The translations under genes were made by a program, and so were the position numbers. Under the pieces are notes generated by a model. It saw nothing but the letters and a program-made list of their open reading frames with translations. It did no database searches and had not been told where the DNA came from. A stretch of DNA of 64,000 nucleotides, from the NCBI RefSeq assembly GCF_000018865.1, contig NC_010175.1, positions 2,418,001 to 2,482,000 of the forward strand, read 5' to 3'. This document shows, one piece after another, positions 1 through 8,602 of this stretch (position 1 is the first letter of the stretch; each line of letters starts with the position of its first letter). This DNA is from Chloroflexus aurantiacus J-10-fl. Its GTDB lineage: Bacteria > Chloroflexota > Chloroflexia > Chloroflexales > Chloroflexaceae.

Positions 1-631
1 GAAGGAGATAGCGCAGCGGTTCGTGATACGGGTGATTTTCATCGAGCATCCGTGCTGCCGCTTTGTGGCTGCCAAGCTGCAAGAGGTGCTGATAGGCCAC
101 CCATTCGGCATGCCCTTCCCGCAAGAACTCGTTGCGCAGCAGGGGGCAATGCTCGGCTTGCCAGGCATGGGCATATTCATGAGCTGCTGTGATGCGGAAG
201 ATGAGTGTCGGCAGGCCATACAGCAGATAGATCACACGCACATGATTCTGGCGGCGGTATAAGCCGAGAGTATCCTGTCCAGGTGGAGTTGGACCACGCA
301 AACGGGCCATTGTTGGTGCATCAACCAGCCGGAACGCCACCCCCACATGAAGCCGTAATCCCATGCCTTCAGCCAGCATACCCGCAGTTTGTTGAAACAA
401 GTGTTGAGCCTGTACCGGATCGTAAATCGCGACCGCGTGGCAGGCATCGCATTGCTGGCGGCCATCGTGCAGTTTCCAGAAGTGGTTCCCCAGCGGTGCG
501 CCACAAGTGCTGCATCGTGGCCGCGTCGCAATACATTGAGGGCAAAACCGTTCTGGCCGGTTGATCAAGACATAATAACTACCAGTAAGCGGCTGTCCAC
601 AACTGGCACAATGCACATGATCAGCGGCCAT
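1..631 (-). CDS. DA1-like zinc metallopeptidase with N-terminal LIM-like zinc fingers (3' end outside window)
   Basis: The frame is open from an ATG at 631 down to the window edge, about 210 codons, so the C-terminus lies outside. The N-terminus carries paired Cys motifs (CASCG, FCPQC, RCSTCG, CDAC) typical of LIM-type zinc ribbons. At about residues 155-185 there is HEYAHAW followed by REGHAEWVAY, which is the HExxH-W plus downstream Glu arrangement of the DA1 peptidase family. Two zinc-binding parts are therefore visible: structural fingers and a catalytic site. It is the last visible gene of a five-gene minus-strand run, 11 bp after the esterase gene. No signal peptide is seen, so a cytoplasmic location is inferred. 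Substrate unknown. Plant DA1 proteins cut ubiquitin-pathway partners, but the bacterial role is not established. Confidence 0.8.
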   Translation of the reverse strand, partial: MAADHVHCASCGQPLTGSYYVLINRPERFCPQCIATRPRCSTCGAPLGNHFWKLHDGRQQCDACHAVAIYDPVQAQHLFQQTAGMLAEGMGLRLHVGVAFRLVDAPTMARLRGPTPPGQDTLGLYRRQNHVRVIYLLYGLPTLIFRITAAHEYAHAWQAEHCPLLRNEFLREGHAEWVAYQHLLQLGSHKAAARMLDENHPYHEPLRYLL

Positions 632-642
632 AGCCTACCTGC

Positions 643-1311
643 CTACGCGAGATCGTGCGGTGGCGGGGCGTCGAGCTGTTCGGCCAACCAGTGCTGCATC
701 AGGCTCAAGCCATTTGGATGCAGACTGTGTCCTACCGGGTCTTCATGATAGCGATGGCGTGGTGCGTATTGGGCCAGCACATCACGGGTCGCTCGTGCCT
801 GTTCAACCGGAATGACTTCATCGTAGGTGCCGTGCAATTGCAAGATCGGCAGACGGGCAATGCCGGCAGCGGGTGGTTGTGTGGTCAGGGCCGGATCAAG
901 GTAGCCGTTCGCTGCAATCACGCCGGCCAGGTGTTCGGGAATGCGCCAGGCCAGCGCCATACTGAGAATCGCCCCCTGGCTAAAGCCGAACAGATAGGTT
1001 CGCCGCGGATCAGTTCCGATCCGGCCAGGCAATTCGCTGACAAACTTGATCAGCAACTCGATGGCCTGCGCCCGACCCACCGGATCGGGAACGAGCCGAC
1101 CGGGTGTACCACTTAGCTCATACCAGGCAAAGCCGCCCCACGGCAACGCAATCGGTGCCCGGGCACTCACGATATGCATCCGGTCGTCAATCAGATCGGC
1201 AAGCTCGAAGAGATCGCGTTCGTGACTCCCGAAACCGTGCAGCATCAGTAACAACGGTGCCGGTCCGCTCTCGATAATTGGCCTGCGTTCAATAGTACGA
1301 ATTGTTGTCAT
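643..1311 (-). CDS. alpha/beta-hydrolase, phospholipase/carboxylesterase family
   Basis: 222 aa, the usual length for the Abhydrolase_2 serine esterase family. The oxyanion-side motif LHGFGSHE is near residue 25. The nucleophile elbow GFSQG lies around residue 110, the acid is in GTYDEVIP and the catalytic His is in GHSLHP near the C-terminus, so the Ser-Asp-His triad looks complete. It should hydrolyse short acyl or phospholipid-like esters in the cytoplasm; the substrate cannot be told from sequence. The start ATG overlaps the stop of the upstream LysM gene by 4 bp (ATGA), which indicates translational coupling. Confidence 0.85.
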   Translation of the reverse strand: MTTIRTIERRPIIESGPAPLLLMLHGFGSHERDLFELADLIDDRMHIVSARAPIALPWGGFAWYELSGTPGRLVPDPVGRAQAIELLIKFVSELPGRIGTDPRRTYLFGFSQGAILSMALAWRIPEHLAGVIAANGYLDPALTTQPPAAGIARLPILQLHGTYDEVIPVEQARATRDVLAQYAPRHRYHEDPVGHSLHPNGLSLMQHWLAEQLDAPPPHDLA

Positions 1312-1877
1312 GGAATCACCAGTTCCTGTCCAACTTGCAGGTTATCCCCCTGGGCTGGAGTGAGATTATTGGCTTGCAAGAGTGCCTCAATTGTAACCCC
1401 AAATTGCTCAGCAATCGTCCGCAATGTATCACCGGCCTGCACCGTGTACCGTCGTGGGCCACTTTCCGTTGGGGCGAGGGTAGGTGTCGGTTCCGGTGTT
1501 GGTTCAACGGTTGGCGTTGGTTCAGACGTTGGAGATGGTTCTGGTGTTGCGGTTGCCGTTATCGTGACCGTTGGCCGTGGTGTCAGGGTTGGTAACACCG
1601 GCAATGTTGGCATTATCAATGGTTCTTCACTCATTGTATCAACGACCGGCGGCACCCACGCCGGGAGGATCGTTAGATCGCCGATCCGTAGTGGCGGTAA
1701 CGGGTTGCGGGCGATAGTCAACAGGGCAACGGCTGCCATCACAAGGATGGTCGTCATCCCGGCGGCGATGCCGATGCTACCAATCAAGTGCTGCACCATT
1801 CGCAACACGAGGGCGCCGACCAGTGGTGCCAGCAAGATAAAGAGGAGTAAGAGCCAGAGTGTCGTTTCAGTCAGCAT
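1308..1877 (-). CDS. membrane-anchored LysM-domain protein
   Basis: 189 aa. Two hydrophobic segments occupy roughly residues 7-25 and 30-57. A Pro/Thr/Glu-rich linker with repeated PTPT/PTPEP motifs follows (about 85-140), then a single C-terminal LysM domain starting at YTVQAGDTLRTIAEQFGV and ending QVGQELVIP. LysM domains bind N-acetylglucosamine polymers, so the tail probably reaches into the wall while the N-terminus anchors it in the membrane. It lies 44 bp downstream of the LCP-family gene and overlaps the esterase start by 4 bp. Role inferred: wall attachment or organisation. Confidence 0.8.
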   Translation of the reverse strand: MLTETTLWLLLLFILLAPLVGALVLRMVQHLIGSIGIAAGMTTILVMAAVALLTIARNPLPPLRIGDLTILPAWVPPVVDTMSEEPLIMPTLPVLPTLTPRPTVTITATATPEPSPTSEPTPTVEPTPEPTPTLAPTESGPRRYTVQAGDTLRTIAEQFGVTIEALLQANNLTPAQGDNLQVGQELVIP

Positions 1878-1921
1878 ATAATATGCTCAATCCCAGGTCA
1901 TTGCTTGACAAGAACGTACTG

Positions 1922-3319
1922 TTATGGTGCCATTGCCCAGGCTGGATCGTAATCCTGTCCGATCAACAACACAATATCCGCTCCCAATGGTTGCGGGGGC
2001 GCATCGTCTGGTGGTGAGGCAAAGACCTGGCTGGCCGGTAACCCAAGATGCCCGGCAAGACGGGCCAGTGTCGCCGGTTTACCGGTATAGTCGATCAGAA
2101 TGGTTGTTTCTCGCCGATCCGTGTTAGCCGCCGGAAGGGTCTGAAAATTGGCGTTAGCAAGTGCCCGACTAATCCGGGCTGCCAATCCATTCACCGGCGT
2201 GCCATTCAACACCTGTATCCGCGCCTGTTCAGCATTGATCCGTGGCCCGGCCCGCAATCGTTCGACCATCGCTGCTACATCCCGGCGGTTCCAGTAGATG
2301 TCTGAACCAATTTCAGCGACAATCGCCACTTCGCGTGGGTTGATACTGAAGGTAGCGATACGCTGACTGTCAATCGTCTGGGCCAGCGTCATCAGTTCAC
2401 GCAGGGCCGCTGGATCATCGATAGGCAGCGTCGTCTTCACACTACGCCGGGCTTCGTCAATCAATGCTGTTAACAAGCTGGCCTGTTCAAACACTCCACG
2501 CGTGCGGACGGTTTCCAGCACGGCGCGCAACAGCATCTGCTGCCGTCGGGCGCGCTCGAAGTCGCTCGATCCGTGGCGTGACCGTGCATACTTCAGCGCT
2601 GTCTCACCATTGATCACCTGTAAACCGGCAGGAATGAAGATCCGTTCGTAGCCGTAATCTGCGGTTGGAAAACTACTATCGAGCACCGGGTACGGAACAT
2701 CAATTACTACCCCACCGAGTTTATCAATGAAGCGCTCGAAACCGGCAAAATCAATCTGAGCAACATAATCAACCGGGATGTTCAGGAACTGAGCCACCGT
2801 TTCGGCGGTCAGCGCTGCCCCGGCGGCTGCCGGATCGGCATCTGCGCCGTAGAGTTCGGTCGCGTGCTGATAACCATAACTATACGCGACGTTGATCTTC
2901 TGCTCACCCAGGCCGGGAATTGTGGCAACCGTATCGCGTGGGATCGAGAGCAAACTGGCCCAACGTTCTGTCGGATGCACGTAAGCCAGGATCAGGGTAT
3001 CGCTGCGAACGCCTTCGCTGCCATCAGGGCGACGATCAACTCCCAGCAATAATACGGTAAACGGCTGACGAAACACTGCGTTCGTCGGCACCACTGTTCC
3101 GGCAGGTCGTAGATCGGGTTGCCGCATTCCGGCAACGGTTTGCCATAGCCAGCCGGCACCGGCCAGCGCCAGCAAGAGCAACAGCACGATACCACCTGTT
3201 ACCCACAACCACCGCCACCGTCGTCGGCGCTGGGCACGCAGCAAGGCAACCCGCTCGCGTGCACTGCCCTGGGGCGATATGCGTCGCTGTTTTTGTTCAG
3301 TGCGCCGTGGTCGCTCCAT
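1922..3319 (-). CDS. LytR-CpsA-Psr (LCP) family cell-wall glycopolymer ligase
   Basis: 465 aa. A basic N-terminal tail precedes one transmembrane helix (about 38-60). The LCP catalytic domain spans about 85-290 with LLLGVDRR, RSDTLILA, LSIPRDT and YARSRHGSSDFERARR, the Asp/Arg-rich motifs that bind polyprenyl pyrophosphate and magnesium. A C-terminal LytR_C-type domain (about 360-455) starts at ARIQVLNGTPVNGLAARI. LCP enzymes transfer undecaprenyl-linked polymers to the cell wall outside the membrane; the polymer used here is unknown. It lies 17 bp after the phosphatase gene, so the two are probably co-transcribed. Confidence 0.9.
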   Translation of the reverse strand: MERPRRTEQKQRRISPQGSARERVALLRAQRRRRWRWLWVTGGIVLLLLLALAGAGWLWQTVAGMRQPDLRPAGTVVPTNAVFRQPFTVLLLGVDRRPDGSEGVRSDTLILAYVHPTERWASLLSIPRDTVATIPGLGEQKINVAYSYGYQHATELYGADADPAAAGAALTAETVAQFLNIPVDYVAQIDFAGFERFIDKLGGVVIDVPYPVLDSSFPTADYGYERIFIPAGLQVINGETALKYARSRHGSSDFERARRQQMLLRAVLETVRTRGVFEQASLLTALIDEARRSVKTTLPIDDPAALRELMTLAQTIDSQRIATFSINPREVAIVAEIGSDIYWNRRDVAAMVERLRAGPRINAEQARIQVLNGTPVNGLAARISRALANANFQTLPAANTDRRETTILIDYTGKPATLARLAGHLGLPASQVFASPPDDAPPQPLGADIVLLIGQDYDPAWAMAP

Positions 3320-3336
3320 CCCTATCTAACCTGTAC

Positions 3337-4101
3337 CTACTCATCAACCATTTCCGGTTCATCGGGAGGTTCGTATTGACCGGTCGCAATAATCGGTGCA
3401 CTGACCGTCATTCGTCGTAACCCAGGAACGCCACTGACCGGCAGAATGCCGAGCACCACAATGCTCATATCATCAACCGGCTGACCGTCGTCCAATTCAA
3501 GCGCCTGATTCATAATGCTATCAACCAGCGTTTGCGGATCGCGTCCCTCGTGCGCCGGCCAGGCTGCCAGATAGTTCGGGAGACCAAGGTCTTCGCCGCG
3601 TCGTTCACCTGCACGTAGTAAGCCGTCGGTAAACAGAACAACATAAGTATAGGCGGCAATTGGTATCTCGCTGATTTGCGGTCGTATCAGTGGATGTAAG
3701 CCAATCGGGGTTGACGGCGTATTAAAGCTGCGTAACTCTTGTGGCGTTATAACAAAGAATGGCGCTGGATTATTGCGCGTCACCAGAATCTTGGAGCTGG
3801 CGAAATCAACCGAAAGGATATTCAGCGTTGCTGATGCCTGGCCCATCCGATAGGTATAGAGATAATCGTGGACAGCCCGCGCTACCGCTCCATCACGAGC
3901 GCCATCTTTCAAGAGGGTAATTGCCCGCGTTGCAACCAGATGCGATAACGTCTTGGCACTTCGGCCATTCCCCTGCCCATCAACCAGCACAAACGAGAAG
4001 CCGCCACCCGGACGCTCTATCGTCTCGAGCGTATCACCACTCTCCCGATCTCCATAGCGGGGAACTTTGGCAACTGCGACACGCATTTCCAGATCGGCCA
4101 T
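3337..4101 (-). CDS. PP2C/SpoIIE-type protein serine phosphatase
   Basis: About 254 aa from the ATG at 4101. That start is chosen because an AAAGGGG ribosome-binding site lies 9 bases before it; a longer in-frame start exists at 4143. Motifs fit the SpoIIE/PP2C fold: FVLVDGQGNG (metal-binding Asp), VVLFTDGLLRAGE and VDDMSIVVLG. The protein is a bare catalytic domain without sensor or membrane segment, so it is probably a soluble phosphatase acting on a phosphorylated partner. It is the first gene of a minus-strand envelope operon, which suggests control of wall genes or a kinase pathway, but no partner is encoded nearby. Confidence 0.8.
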   Translation of the reverse strand: MADLEMRVAVAKVPRYGDRESGDTLETIERPGGGFSFVLVDGQGNGRSAKTLSHLVATRAITLLKDGARDGAVARAVHDYLYTYRMGQASATLNILSVDFASSKILVTRNNPAPFFVITPQELRSFNTPSTPIGLHPLIRPQISEIPIAAYTYVVLFTDGLLRAGERRGEDLGLPNYLAAWPAHEGRDPQTLVDSIMNQALELDDGQPVDDMSIVVLGILPVSGVPGLRRMTVSAPIIATGQYEPPDEPEMVDE

Positions 4102-4286
4102 CACGCTCATCCCCTTTAGCTTGCACCTTATCCGTAACAGCATACCATAATTTGCCTCATGCTATAATCACCCTAAGAGCCTATCTGATAACGGTACCGC
4201 GGTAGATGAAGGTGGTGACCGCACTTATATTGGACAGGCTCTCACCGGTGTTCAGATGTTTGTTGTATGGTTGAAGGAGGACAAGG

Positions 4287-5783
4287 GTGTCCACACCACG
4301 TGTATTTCACAATTTGATTGGCGGCGAATTCGTGCCTGCGCAGAGCGGAAAGACCTTTGAGCGTCGTAATCCGGCGGATACCCGCGACGTGGTAGGCATC
4401 TTTGCCGATAGCGATGAGCGCGATGTGCACGCGGCTGTTGAAGCAGCCAAGGCGGCATTTCCCCAATGGAGCAAGGTACCGGCGCCTAAGCGCGGCGAGA
4501 TTCTGCTCCGGGCAGCCGAACTCTTACAGGCGCGCAAAGAGCAGTACAGTCGCGACCTGACACGCGAAATGGGGAAACCGTTGTTTGAAGCCGGCGGCGA
4601 TATTGTTGAAGCCATCGGGATGGCCCAATACGCCGGTAGCGAGGGGCGTCGGATGCATGGTGTGACGACCCCTTCCGAATTACCCAACAAGTTTCAGATG
4701 AGTATCCGGCAACCGATTGGGGTGGTGGGCCTGATTACGCCGTGGAACTTCCCGATGGCAATTGCATCCTGGAAGATGCTGCCGGCGATTGTCTGTGGCA
4801 ACACAGTGGTCATTAAACCGGGAGAGGATGCCTCGGTCAGCACCTACAATCTGGTGCAATGTCTGATGGAAGCCGGCCTGCCCCCTGGCGTGGTCAATAT
4901 CGTCACCGGATACGGGCCACGAGCCGGGCAACCACTGGTTGAACATCCCGATGTGCCGGTGATCTCGTTTACGGGTAGCACTGAAACCGGGCGGCTGGTG
5001 TACGAATTAGGAGCACGACGGATCAAACGGGTAAGCCTGGAGATGGGTGGGAAGAACCCGTTGATCGTGATGCCTGATGCCGATCTCGATCTGGCTCTCG
5101 ATGGCGTATTGTGGGCCGCTTTTGGGACGACCGGCCAGCGCTGTACGGCAACCAGCCGTCTGATCGTCCATCGTGCCGTGGCTAAAGAGCTGGTCGAACG
5201 GATTGTAGCTCGTGCGCAATCCTTGCGGGTAGGTAACGGACTTGATCCGGCAACCGAAATGGGTCCGCTGGTCAACGAGAAGCAGTTGCAGCGTGTGCTG
5301 AACTACATTGACATCGGAAAGCAAGAGGGGGCAACGTTGTTGTGCGGCGGCTATCGCCTGACCGGTGGTGACTACGATTATGGCTACTTCATTGCGCCAA
5401 CCGTATTTACCAACGTCACCTCCCAGATGCGAATTGCCCGCGAAGAGATCTTCGGGCCGGTACTGAGCGTGATCGAAGTTGATAGTCTCGATGAGGCTGT
5501 TGCCATTGCCAACGATGTCGCCTACGGCCTCAGTTCGGCGATCTACACCCGCGACATCAACGCCGCGTTCCGGGCAATGCAGGCGTTGCAGGCCGGGATT
5601 GTCTACATTAACGCACCAACGATTGGCGCCGAGATCCATCTGCCTTTTGGTGGTGTCAAAGCCACCGGCAATGGACACCGCGAAGCCGGCCCGACCATGC
5701 TCGATGTCTTCTCCGAATGGAAGAGTGTGTACATCGATTACAGTGGTGCCTTGCAACGGGCGCAGATTGACAATGCCGATTAA
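4287..5783 (+). CDS. NAD(P)-dependent aldehyde dehydrogenase
   Basis: 498 aa with a GTG start, set by AAGGAGG six bases upstream. ALDH superfamily motifs are complete: [10 protein letters not shown], cofactor-loop FTGSTETG, general-base Glu252 in LEMGGKNP, nucleophile Cys286 in GQRCTATSR and [11 protein letters not shown]. The closest resemblance I recognise is to semialdehyde dehydrogenases acting on small dicarboxylate or amino semialdehydes, but the substrate is not certain. The gene stands alone: divergent from the envelope operon and followed by a strong terminator at 5858. Confidence 0.85.
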   Translation: MSTPRVFHNLIGGEFVPAQSGKTFERRNPADTRDVVGIFADSDERDVHAAVEAAKAAFPQWSKVPAPKRGEILLRAAELLQARKEQYSRDLTREMGKPLFEAGGDIVEAIGMAQYAGSEGRRMHGVTTPSELPNKFQMSIRQPIGVVGLITPWNFPMAIASWKMLPAIVCGNTVVIKPGEDASVSTYNLVQCLMEAGLPPGVVNIVTGYGPRAGQPLVEHPDVPVISFTGSTETGRLVYELGARRIKRVSLEMGGKNPLIVMPDADLDLALDGVLWAAFGTTGQRCTATSRLIVHRAVAKELVERIVARAQSLRVGNGLDPATEMGPLVNEKQLQRVLNYIDIGKQEGATLLCGGYRLTGGDYDYGYFIAPTVFTNVTSQMRIAREEIFGPVLSVIEVDSLDEAVAIANDVAYGLSSAIYTRDINAAFRAMQALQAGIVYINAPTIGAEIHLPFGGVKATGNGHREAGPTMLDVFSEWKSVYIDYSGALQRAQIDNAD

Positions 5784-5857
5784 CAGTCATTGCGGCGCCT
5801 GAACGACAGGTTTACACAAACTATCAAAGATAATACTACGTATACGGAAACATTTCC

Positions 5858-5890
5858 GCGGCGACGCATGCGTCGCCGCTATTTTTGTTA
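5858..5890 (+). terminator. rho-independent terminator after the aldehyde dehydrogenase
   Basis: A perfect 22-bp palindrome (arms GCGGCGACGCA/TGCGTCGCCGC, 5858-5879) is followed by TATTTTTGTT, 75 bp after the stop. Being symmetric it could also act from the other strand. Confidence 0.85.
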
Positions 5891-6019
5891 GAACTTATGC
5901 CATAAAAGCGGTACTGTCGCTACCTGGCCATCGCACAGGCGTATGAATGTTTGTTAATCACCAACGATAGTCTATCCTGCTCCCAGGCTGCCGGTATGTC
6001 AGCGAGAAGGGCTGACGAC

Positions 6020-6225
6020 CATCTCCAGTGCCATCACTCATTGGATTGGTTGCCTTACCCATTTGTTATAAGCTTGTCGCAGCGTTTGGAGTGCGGCAGC
6101 CATGCTGCCGCACCAGCCGTGCGCACGATCCGGCGCGTGGCATGCTGTTGACCATACTGCTCACGAGGATACTGGATGTACTCGTTGCGCTCATAGAGTC
6201 GGACAGGACTGAATGAGATACTTTT
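6020..6225 (+). repeat. dispersed hairpin repeat, copy A
   Basis: The core hairpin at 6091-6113 has arms GTGCGGCAG and CTGCCGCAC. It is preceded by GGTTGCCTTAC...GTCGCAGCGTTTGG and followed by a conserved stretch including CGATCCGGCGCGTGG and ACTGGATGTACTCG. The downstream stretch is nearly the same as that of copy D at 16479. No coding potential. The rest of 5784-6489 holds the terminator and an AT-rich promoter zone. Confidence 0.75.
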
Positions 6226-6291
6226 GAGATAGGTTCTACTGTGAGCGAAACCTGGTATATGTTTTAAGCGTGCGGATTCGTATGTAGATTT

Positions 6292-6318
6292 TTAACAATT
6301 TTTCGCGACGAATATAAT
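6292..6318 (+). promoter_or_regulatory. candidate sigma-70 promoter for the binding-protein/kinase operon
   Basis: TTAACA at 6292-6297 and a consensus TATAAT at 6313-6318, with a 15-base spacer (short). It lies in an AT-rich stretch about 170 bp before the first gene of the operon. Confidence 0.45.
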
Positions 6319-6395
6319 GAAGTTAGTGACAGATAGGGTCGCTACATAGTAGCTGTGTACTGGAGATGAATAATTTTTTGCAAAAATAATTTTTA

Positions 6396-6413
6396 CAGCA
6401 ACATCTGTTGCTG
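6396..6413. promoter_or_regulatory. 18-bp perfect dyad, candidate operator
   Basis: CAGCAACA-TC-TGTTGCTG, a perfect inverted repeat with a 2-bp centre, between the candidate promoter and the first lipoprotein gene. The short centre argues for a protein-binding dyad rather than an RNA hairpin. Confidence 0.45.
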
Positions 6414-6489
6414 GTAACATTGTGGTAATGCCAGGACGGTATATATCGAATGTATATGCAGTCGTCACGTGGGGAAAGTTCATACCGCT

Positions 6490-7542
6490 ATGCGAATACT
6501 GTTTATCATGGCGAGCCTGTTGCTCGCGGCGTGCTCGCCTGGGGCTATCATCAACCCGGTCTCAACTCCTCCCAAACTGACGGTGACCGGTTGGGTTGGG
6601 TATATGCCTCAAGCCATCATTGATGCATTCAGTGCTGAGACTGGAGTGAGCGTCGAATATATTGGATACGACACACCCGAAGAGGCATTGATCGCCCTGG
6701 AACAGGGTGCTAACTACGATTTGATGATCATGGTCAATTCCTTAGTACCCGATCTGATTGCTGCCGGTAAACTTGCCCCCTTAAACTACGCGAACATTCC
6801 CAATGCCCGCAATATCAGCCCTAGCTTTCGCGATCTGATCTTTGATCCTGGGGGACGCCATTCAATCGTCTATCAGTGGGGCACAACTGGCTTACTGGTA
6901 CGTACCGATCTGGTTGAACAACCAATCACACGCTGGGCCGATCTGTGGAAACCAGACCTCGCAGGGAAGATCGTGCTCTGGCCAATTCCCCGCGATACCA
7001 TCAATGTGTTATTAAAGTCGCTTGGCTATTCGATCAACACTACTGATCCCGGCCAACTTGCTGTAGCTCGTGAACGGGCTGCCGAACTGGCTCACCGGGT
7101 AACCCTGACCCAGGAAGGTGATGAGGTTGTGACGCCCTATCTCCTGTCTGACGAGCACGTGGTTGCGCTCGGTTGGACGTATGACGCATTTGATGCTCAG
7201 GCGCAGAACGAGAATATCGCATACATCATACCTGCTGAGGGTACCATTCTCTGGTTTGACAACTTTGTCATTCCGACCACCAGCTCAAACAGGGCATTGG
7301 CCGAACGCTTTATCGATTTTGTGTTACGACCCGAGATGAGTGCACTTGTAACGAACGAACTGGCGGTAGCAACCGGTAACGAAGTAGCCTATCCACTGAT
7401 TGATCCTGCTCTCCGTAACAACCCGGCTATTTTTCCATCCGGTGATGTCTTACAGAACGCTGAAATAGAATTGTCACTTGACCCGACAACACAAGCAATA
7501 CATAATGAAATATACGCAGCCTTCATATCAGCAAAACCGTAA
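6490..7542 (+). CDS. periplasmic solute-binding lipoprotein, PotD-like (paralogue 1)
   Basis: 350 aa from the ATG at 6490, which gives a clean lipoprotein signal (MRILFIMASLLLAAC, lipobox LAAC); a GTG further upstream would put charged residues ahead of it. The mature part opens with LTVTGWVGYMPQAIIDAF and has the extracellular-binding fold of family 1/8, resembling spermidine/putrescine and iron-type binders (YQWGTTGLLVR, RWADLWKPDLAGKI, FIDFVLRPEMSALV). It would sit on the outer face of the membrane. It lies 4 bp before an equal-length paralogue and no ABC permease or ATPase is nearby, so a sensory role with the downstream kinase is inferred. Ligand unknown; polyamine is only a family-based guess. 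Confidence 0.85.
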   Translation: MRILFIMASLLLAACSPGAIINPVSTPPKLTVTGWVGYMPQAIIDAFSAETGVSVEYIGYDTPEEALIALEQGANYDLMIMVNSLVPDLIAAGKLAPLNYANIPNARNISPSFRDLIFDPGGRHSIVYQWGTTGLLVRTDLVEQPITRWADLWKPDLAGKIVLWPIPRDTINVLLKSLGYSINTTDPGQLAVARERAAELAHRVTLTQEGDEVVTPYLLSDEHVVALGWTYDAFDAQAQNENIAYIIPAEGTILWFDNFVIPTTSSNRALAERFIDFVLRPEMSALVTNELAVATGNEVAYPLIDPALRNNPAIFPSGDVLQNAEIELSLDPTTQAIHNEIYAAFISAKP

Positions 7543-7546
7543 ATGT

Positions 7547-8599
7547 ATGATACGACCACTAACACTATGTTTGTTGTTACTCACGTTGGTTGCCTGTAGC
7601 ACATCAGCACCTGCGCCTGTAGCAGACAGATTGGTCATTACGGGTTGGGCCGGCTATATGCCGCAGGCGATTCTGGATGCCTTCCAGGCTGAGACTGGGG
7701 TTACGGTTGAGTACCGTATCTATGAAGAACAGCCCGCTGCTATCGAGCAAATGCGGGCCGGCGCCGATTACGACCTGGTGGTCATGGGGAGTTTTTTTGT
7801 ACCGCAACTGATCAAGGATGGTCTGCTTGCACCGATTGATTATCGTCAGATTCCCAAATTCCGCTATGTCAGTGCGAATTTTCGCGATCTGAGTTACGAC
7901 CCCGGCGGGAAACATTCAATTGTCTATCAGTGGGGGGTTGGAGGATTGGTGGTACGGCCTGATTTACTTGAGCGACCGGTGACGCGCTGGGCCGATCTGT
8001 GGGATCCGTCTTTGGACGGTAAGATTGCCATGTGGGTGACAGAAGATGACTTGTTTGCCATTGCCCTCAAATCAATCGGCCAACCCCTGGGTACGACCGA
8101 TCCGGCAGTACTAGACCAGGCTGCCGAACGCATTCGTGAACTACTCCCTCGGATTGTTGCCCTCGATCCCACGATGCCTAATGCCGCAACATTGTTGGCT
8201 GACGGCACCTATCCGATTGTGTATGGCTGGGCGTTTGATGCACTGGAAGCACAGTCGCTCAATCCGGCGGTTGAGTTTGTATTGCCGGAAGAAGGGGCCA
8301 TACTCTGGATCGATACATTTGTTGTACCGGCCAGTAGCACTCGCAAGTCACTGGCGTGGCAGTTTATCGATTTTGTCTTGCGTCCAGAAATGAGTGCCCT
8401 GATTACCAACGAGATCTTTGTTGCTACTGCGAATGAATTTGCGTCGCAATTCATCGATCCAGCATTGCGTGATCATCCCTGGGTCTTTCCCAGTGGAACC
8501 GATCTGATGAACGCCGAATATCTGGAAGAACTACCACCGGACATCCTCTCTTATCGCCATCAACTCTGGCAAGAATTAGAGAGTATCACTACGAGGTGA
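7547..8599 (+). CDS. periplasmic solute-binding lipoprotein, PotD-like (paralogue 2)
   Basis: 350 aa from the ATG at 7547, chosen because it starts a lipoprotein signal (MIRPLTLCLLLLTLVAC); the longer frame overlaps the previous gene. It is a clear tandem duplicate of the preceding gene, sharing GYMPQAI-DAF-AETGV, SIVYQWG, RWADLW and FIDFVLRPEMSALITNE, but diverged in the ligand-facing middle, so the two may bind different ligands or form a pair. The stop is 3 bp before the kinase GTG start, so the three genes form one tight operon. No transport partners are seen. Confidence 0.85.
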   Translation: MIRPLTLCLLLLTLVACSTSAPAPVADRLVITGWAGYMPQAILDAFQAETGVTVEYRIYEEQPAAIEQMRAGADYDLVVMGSFFVPQLIKDGLLAPIDYRQIPKFRYVSANFRDLSYDPGGKHSIVYQWGVGGLVVRPDLLERPVTRWADLWDPSLDGKIAMWVTEDDLFAIALKSIGQPLGTTDPAVLDQAAERIRELLPRIVALDPTMPNAATLLADGTYPIVYGWAFDALEAQSLNPAVEFVLPEEGAILWIDTFVVPASSTRKSLAWQFIDFVLRPEMSALITNEIFVATANEFASQFIDPALRDHPWVFPSGTDLMNAEYLEELPPDILSYRHQLWQELESITTR

Positions 8600-8602
8600 T
8601 CT

